DNA of 64,000 nucleotides from Neobacillus sp. PS3-12 (GTDB lineage: Bacteria; Bacillota; Bacilli; Bacillales; Cytobacillaceae), in NCBI RefSeq assembly GCF_030915385.1, contig NZ_CP133268.1:1674001-1738000 (forward strand), read 5' to 3'. Within the stretch, counting starts at the first letter, position 1, and every line of letters begins with the position of its first letter. Below the pieces are notes generated by a model. It ran no database searches. It worked only from the letters and a program-made list of their open reading frames with translations, and was not told the DNA's origin. A program made the translations under genes and the position numbers. Shown here one piece after another: positions 61,698 to 64,000 of this stretch.

Positions 61698-62342
61698 TCA
61701 CTCTCCGACAATCTTTAATAAATCAGACATTTCATCCAGTATAAAGTCTGGCTCATATTTAGCAAGAAAGTCTCTACCTTTTAACGACCAAGCAACCGCG
61801 GCCGTTTTTGTTCCGGCATTTTTTCCAGCCAAAATATCATGGTAGTTGTCACCAACCATAATGGCCTTCTCCGAAGTTGAATCCAATTGTTTCAAGGCGA
61901 CATAAATCGCTTCAGGGTCAGGCTTTGGCTTCTCAACATGATCCAAGGCGACAATGACATCAAAATAAGGATCAAGCTTGGTCAGCTTCAAGCCCTTTAC
62001 TACGGTATCAAGGATTTTAGTTGAAACAATGGCGATTTTAAAACCGTTGTCTTTCAACCTTTTAACCGTTTCGTTCACACCTTTAAATTCCTTTACAAGA
62101 AGATCATGATTTTCATGATTGTATGTACGGTACTCACGAATCATTTCTTCTGCCCGCTCAGGATCAATTCCGCCGAACGTTTCATAAAGTGAAGGCCCCA
62201 TAAATGGAAGTACATCCTCACGCTTAAACTTGTCAGGATAATATTTTCCAAGGGTGTGCAGGAAAGAGGAAATAATTAATTCGTTTGTATCAACGAGTGT
62301 TCCGTCCAAATCAAATAAAATGGTATCAATATTTTTGTTCAT
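61698..62342 (-). CDS. ppaX: Pyrophosphatase PpaX, HAD family
   Basis: 214 residues: HAD motif [14 protein letters not shown], motif II STK, conserved lysine in [10 protein letters not shown], motif [29 protein letters not shown]. In B. subtilis PpaX hydrolyses pyrophosphate released by HPrK when it dephosphorylates P-Ser-HPr. It lies in the same hprK-lgt operon, which supports the assignment. Confidence 0.93.
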   Translation of the reverse strand: MNKNIDTILFDLDGTLVDTNELIISSFLHTLGKYYPDKFKREDVLPFMGPSLYETFGGIDPERAEEMIREYRTYNHENHDLLVKEFKGVNETVKRLKDNGFKIAIVSTKILDTVVKGLKLTKLDPYFDVIVALDHVEKPKPDPEAIYVALKQLDSTSEKAIMVGDNYHDILAGKNAGTKTAAVAWSLKGRDFLAKYEPDFILDEMSDLLKIVGE

Positions 62343-62517
62343 AAGATGGTTCCTTTCTTTTCATGATGCCCGAACGTCTCCAAATGTTCCCAATCACTAA
62401 CGTTAAAATAACGGCGACGCTAAAGCGAATGCCAAACAATCCATAAATCGGGACACCGAGCGGCGCAAACAGCAATGTATCCTCAACAATGGCGTGGCAG
62501 GCAGCGAGAAAAATCAT
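62326..62517 (-). pseudogene. Remnant of a membrane protein (YvoD-like nucleoside-recognition type, C-terminal fragment)
   Basis: 63 residues from the first usable ATG, with two hydrophobic segments (MIFLAACHAIVEDTLLFAPLG and YGLFGIRFSVAVILTLVIG). In B. subtilis yvoD, a polytopic membrane protein of about 300 residues, occupies this position between lgt and ppaX; here only the C-terminal part seems to remain, in frame just after the lgt stop codon with no good ribosome-binding site of its own. It overlaps ppaX by 17 nt. Family call by position and the HAxVEDT motif, so uncertain. Confidence 0.5.
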
Positions 62518-62550
62518 CGCATCGAGCCAATCATTTCTCGCTACTCCCCT

Positions 62551-63384
62551 TTAGTGTGATAACCCCTGATTGCTTTTATCCTGATAGCGAAGGTCCGCAA
62601 GCCCCGCTTTTCTTCTATATATAATGATGACAATGGCAAGTACGACAAGCGCAATGGAAATCATTTGTGCCATGCGAAGTGTTGATGTCAGCATTAAGCT
62701 GTCTGTCCGCATGCCTTCAACGAAGAAGCGGCCGATGGAATACCAAATTAAGTAAGACATAAACAATTCCCCGCGCCTTAAATTCACTCTGCGCAGAAGG
62801 ACAAGCAAAATAAAGCCAGTGATATCCCAAATGGATTCATATAAAAACGTTGGATGATAGTAGGTTCCTTGAATATACATTTGATCGATAATAAACTTCG
62901 GTAAATGCAGGTTTTCAAGGAATGCTCGGCTAACTGGGCCGCCATGTGCTTCCTGGTTCATGAAATTGCCCCAGCGGCCAATCGCTTGGCCAAGAATAAG
63001 ACTTGGGGCGGCAATGTCAGTTATTTTCCAAAAAGAAATGCCTTTTGAGCGGCCAAAAAAGAAGACTGTAAGGACACCGCCAATAATAGCTCCATGGATC
63101 GCAATCCCGCCTTGCCATATTTTAGGCGCTTCACTAAGATGCTTTGAATAATATCCCCATTCAAACAAAACATAATAGATGCGGGCACAAATAATGGAAA
63201 TTGGAATCGCCCAAATCATTAAATCAGCAAACGTCTCTTTAGGCAGTCCGCGTTTATTTCCTTCACGGATGGCCAAATACAAAGCCAAGGCCAAACCTGA
63301 ACCAATAATAATCCCATACCAATGCACTTGAATCGGGCCAAGTGTAAAAGCAATCGGATTAAGCGGCTTAATTGTTTCATTCAT
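62551..63384 (-). CDS. lgt: Prolipoprotein diacylglyceryl transferase Lgt
   Basis: 277 residues with about seven transmembrane helices. Family signature [20 protein letters not shown] (with the essential Arg and Asn), the upstream [29 protein letters not shown] and [28 protein letters not shown]. It transfers diacylglycerol to the lipobox cysteine, and so acts on the TupA and serine hydrolase lipoproteins of this window. In the hprK operon, 40 nt after hprK. Confidence 0.96.
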   Translation of the reverse strand: MNETIKPLNPIAFTLGPIQVHWYGIIIGSGLALALYLAIREGNKRGLPKETFADLMIWAIPISIICARIYYVLFEWGYYSKHLSEAPKIWQGGIAIHGAIIGGVLTVFFFGRSKGISFWKITDIAAPSLILGQAIGRWGNFMNQEAHGGPVSRAFLENLHLPKFIIDQMYIQGTYYHPTFLYESIWDITGFILLVLLRRVNLRRGELFMSYLIWYSIGRFFVEGMRTDSLMLTSTLRMAQMISIALVVLAIVIIIYRRKAGLADLRYQDKSNQGLSH

Positions 63385-63424
63385 GAATTAAAATCTCTCC
63401 TTTGTTTTTCAATCTTTAAGAATA

Positions 63425-64000
63425 CTAAATATCTTCATGCTCGCCTTCTTCAATCACATCAGAGAGACGCTCAGTGAATTGCTGAGCAGCATTGACGCCC
63501 ATTCTTTTTAAACGGAAATTCATCGCTGCAACCTCGATAATAATCGCAAGGTTACGCCCTGGCCTTACAGGAATAGTAAGCTTTTGAATTTCTGTGTCGA
63601 TAATTTTAATTTTCTCTTCGTCGAGCCCCAAGCGATCATACTGTCGTTTTGGATCCCAAATCTCCAAGTAGACAACAAGGGAAATTTTCTTATGACCGCG
63701 GATGGCCCCTGCGCCAAAGAGCGTCATGACGTTAATGATTCCTAAGCCGCGGATTTCAAGTAAGTGTTCGATTAATTCAGGTGATGTACCAACTAATGTA
63801 TCCTGGTCTTCCTGGCGGATTTCCACACAATCATCAGCCACAAGCCGGTGACCGCGTTTGACCAATTCCAAAGCCGTTTCACTTTTACCAACACCGCTTT
63901 GTCCGGTAATTAATACACCCACCCCATAAATATCAACAAGAACACCATGAACGGCTGTTGTCGGAGCTAATTTACTTTCCAAAAAGTTTGTCAGCCTGCT
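63425..64000 (-). CDS. hprK: HPr kinase/phosphorylase (HPrK), 5' end outside the window
   Basis: The last 191 residues of a protein that is usually about 310, cut by the right edge; the frame is open to 64000 (upstream residues SRLTNF). Walker [10 protein letters not shown], the family catalytic segment [10 protein letters not shown], and the C-terminal signature [41 protein letters not shown]. It phosphorylates HPr and Crh at Ser46 when fructose bisphosphate is high and reverses this with phosphate, giving pyrophosphate for PpaX. Confidence 0.96.
   Translation of the reverse strand, partial: SRLTNFLESKLAPTTAVHGVLVDIYGVGVLITGQSGVGKSETALELVKRGHRLVADDCVEIRQEDQDTLVGTSPELIEHLLEIRGLGIINVMTLFGAGAIRGHKKISLVVYLEIWDPKRQYDRLGLDEEKIKIIDTEIQKLTIPVRPGRNLAIIIEVAAMNFRLKRMGVNAAQQFTERLSDVIEEGEHEDI

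Overview
The window is chromosomal DNA from a low-GC, endospore-forming Bacillaceae, in the Bacillus/Neobacillus/Mesobacillus range. Evidence: the gene order from about 23.5 kb to the right edge closely follows the Bacillus subtilis ssrA-smpB-rnr-secG-eno-gpmI-tpiA-pgk-gapA-cggR-rpoN, clpP-tRNA-Arg, crh-whiA-glmR-rapZ-yvcI-trxB, his operon and ppaX-lgt-hprK segment. Crh (an HPr paralogue with Gln instead of the phosphorylatable His), CggR, CtsR-type operators and several spore-related proteins (YyaC, a GerPA/GerPF-like protein, a SleL/YaaH-like GH18 enzyme) all fit this group. No rRNA, CRISPR array or complete prophage was seen.

Layout. 0-3.6 kb: a tungstate uptake cluster (regulator, TupA, TupB, TupC). 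3.7-20.5 kb: an accessory sensory and lifestyle region with a two-component pair, a further histidine kinase, a MASE3-PAS protein, nadE, a thioesterase, a serine hydrolase, a PAS kinase, YyaC, a chemoreceptor and a broken PAS-GGDEF-EAL protein. Inside it lie a large gene-free structured RNA resembling an IscB-type omegaRNA (HEARO) and two related candidate small RNAs. 20.6-23.5 kb: a HesB-like protein, a CysJ-like reductase lacking its flavodoxin half and an MDR oxidoreductase. 23.5-29.7 kb: tmRNA interrupted by a group I intron, smpB, an inserted LysE exporter and DUF3231 gene, rnr and an esterase. 29.8-31 kb: a NERD protein and a tandem hairpin array. 31-38.5 kb: secG and the glycolytic run eno-gpmI-tpiA-pgk-gapA-cggR. 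38.6-44.8 kb: a thioredoxin-fold protein, rpoN, an LCP ligase, an amidase and the GH18/LysM hydrolase. 44.9-46.6 kb: a solitary cytosine-5 DNA methyltransferase next to tRNA-Arg(CCG). 46.8-54.1 kb: clpP, crh-whiA-glmR-rapZ-yvcI, trxB and a TPR protein. 54.2-61.1 kb: the his operon hisZ-G-D-(repeat array)-B-H-A-F-I-E. 61.1-64 kb: yvoF, ppaX, a membrane-protein remnant, lgt and the 5'-truncated hprK.

How it fits together. CggR should control glycolytic flux through its operator, while Crh, HPrK and GlmR connect carbon status to catabolite repression and cell-envelope synthesis. SmpB, tmRNA, RNase R and ClpP make one ribosome-rescue and protein/RNA-turnover module. The short HisG needs HisZ, and both are present.

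Most notable: (1) tmRNA must be spliced, because a 279-nt ORF-less group I intron sits in its T loop; (2) an ORF-less omegaRNA-like element at 15.7-16.2 kb; (3) two paralogous candidate sRNAs flanking that element; (4) two unrelated four-unit tandem hairpin arrays of nearly the same period; (5) six or seven single-base indels that break conserved genes (hisD, esterase, yvoF, GGDEF-EAL, perhaps hisIE), which looks more like consensus error than true gene decay and should be resolved before anything is called a pseudogene.
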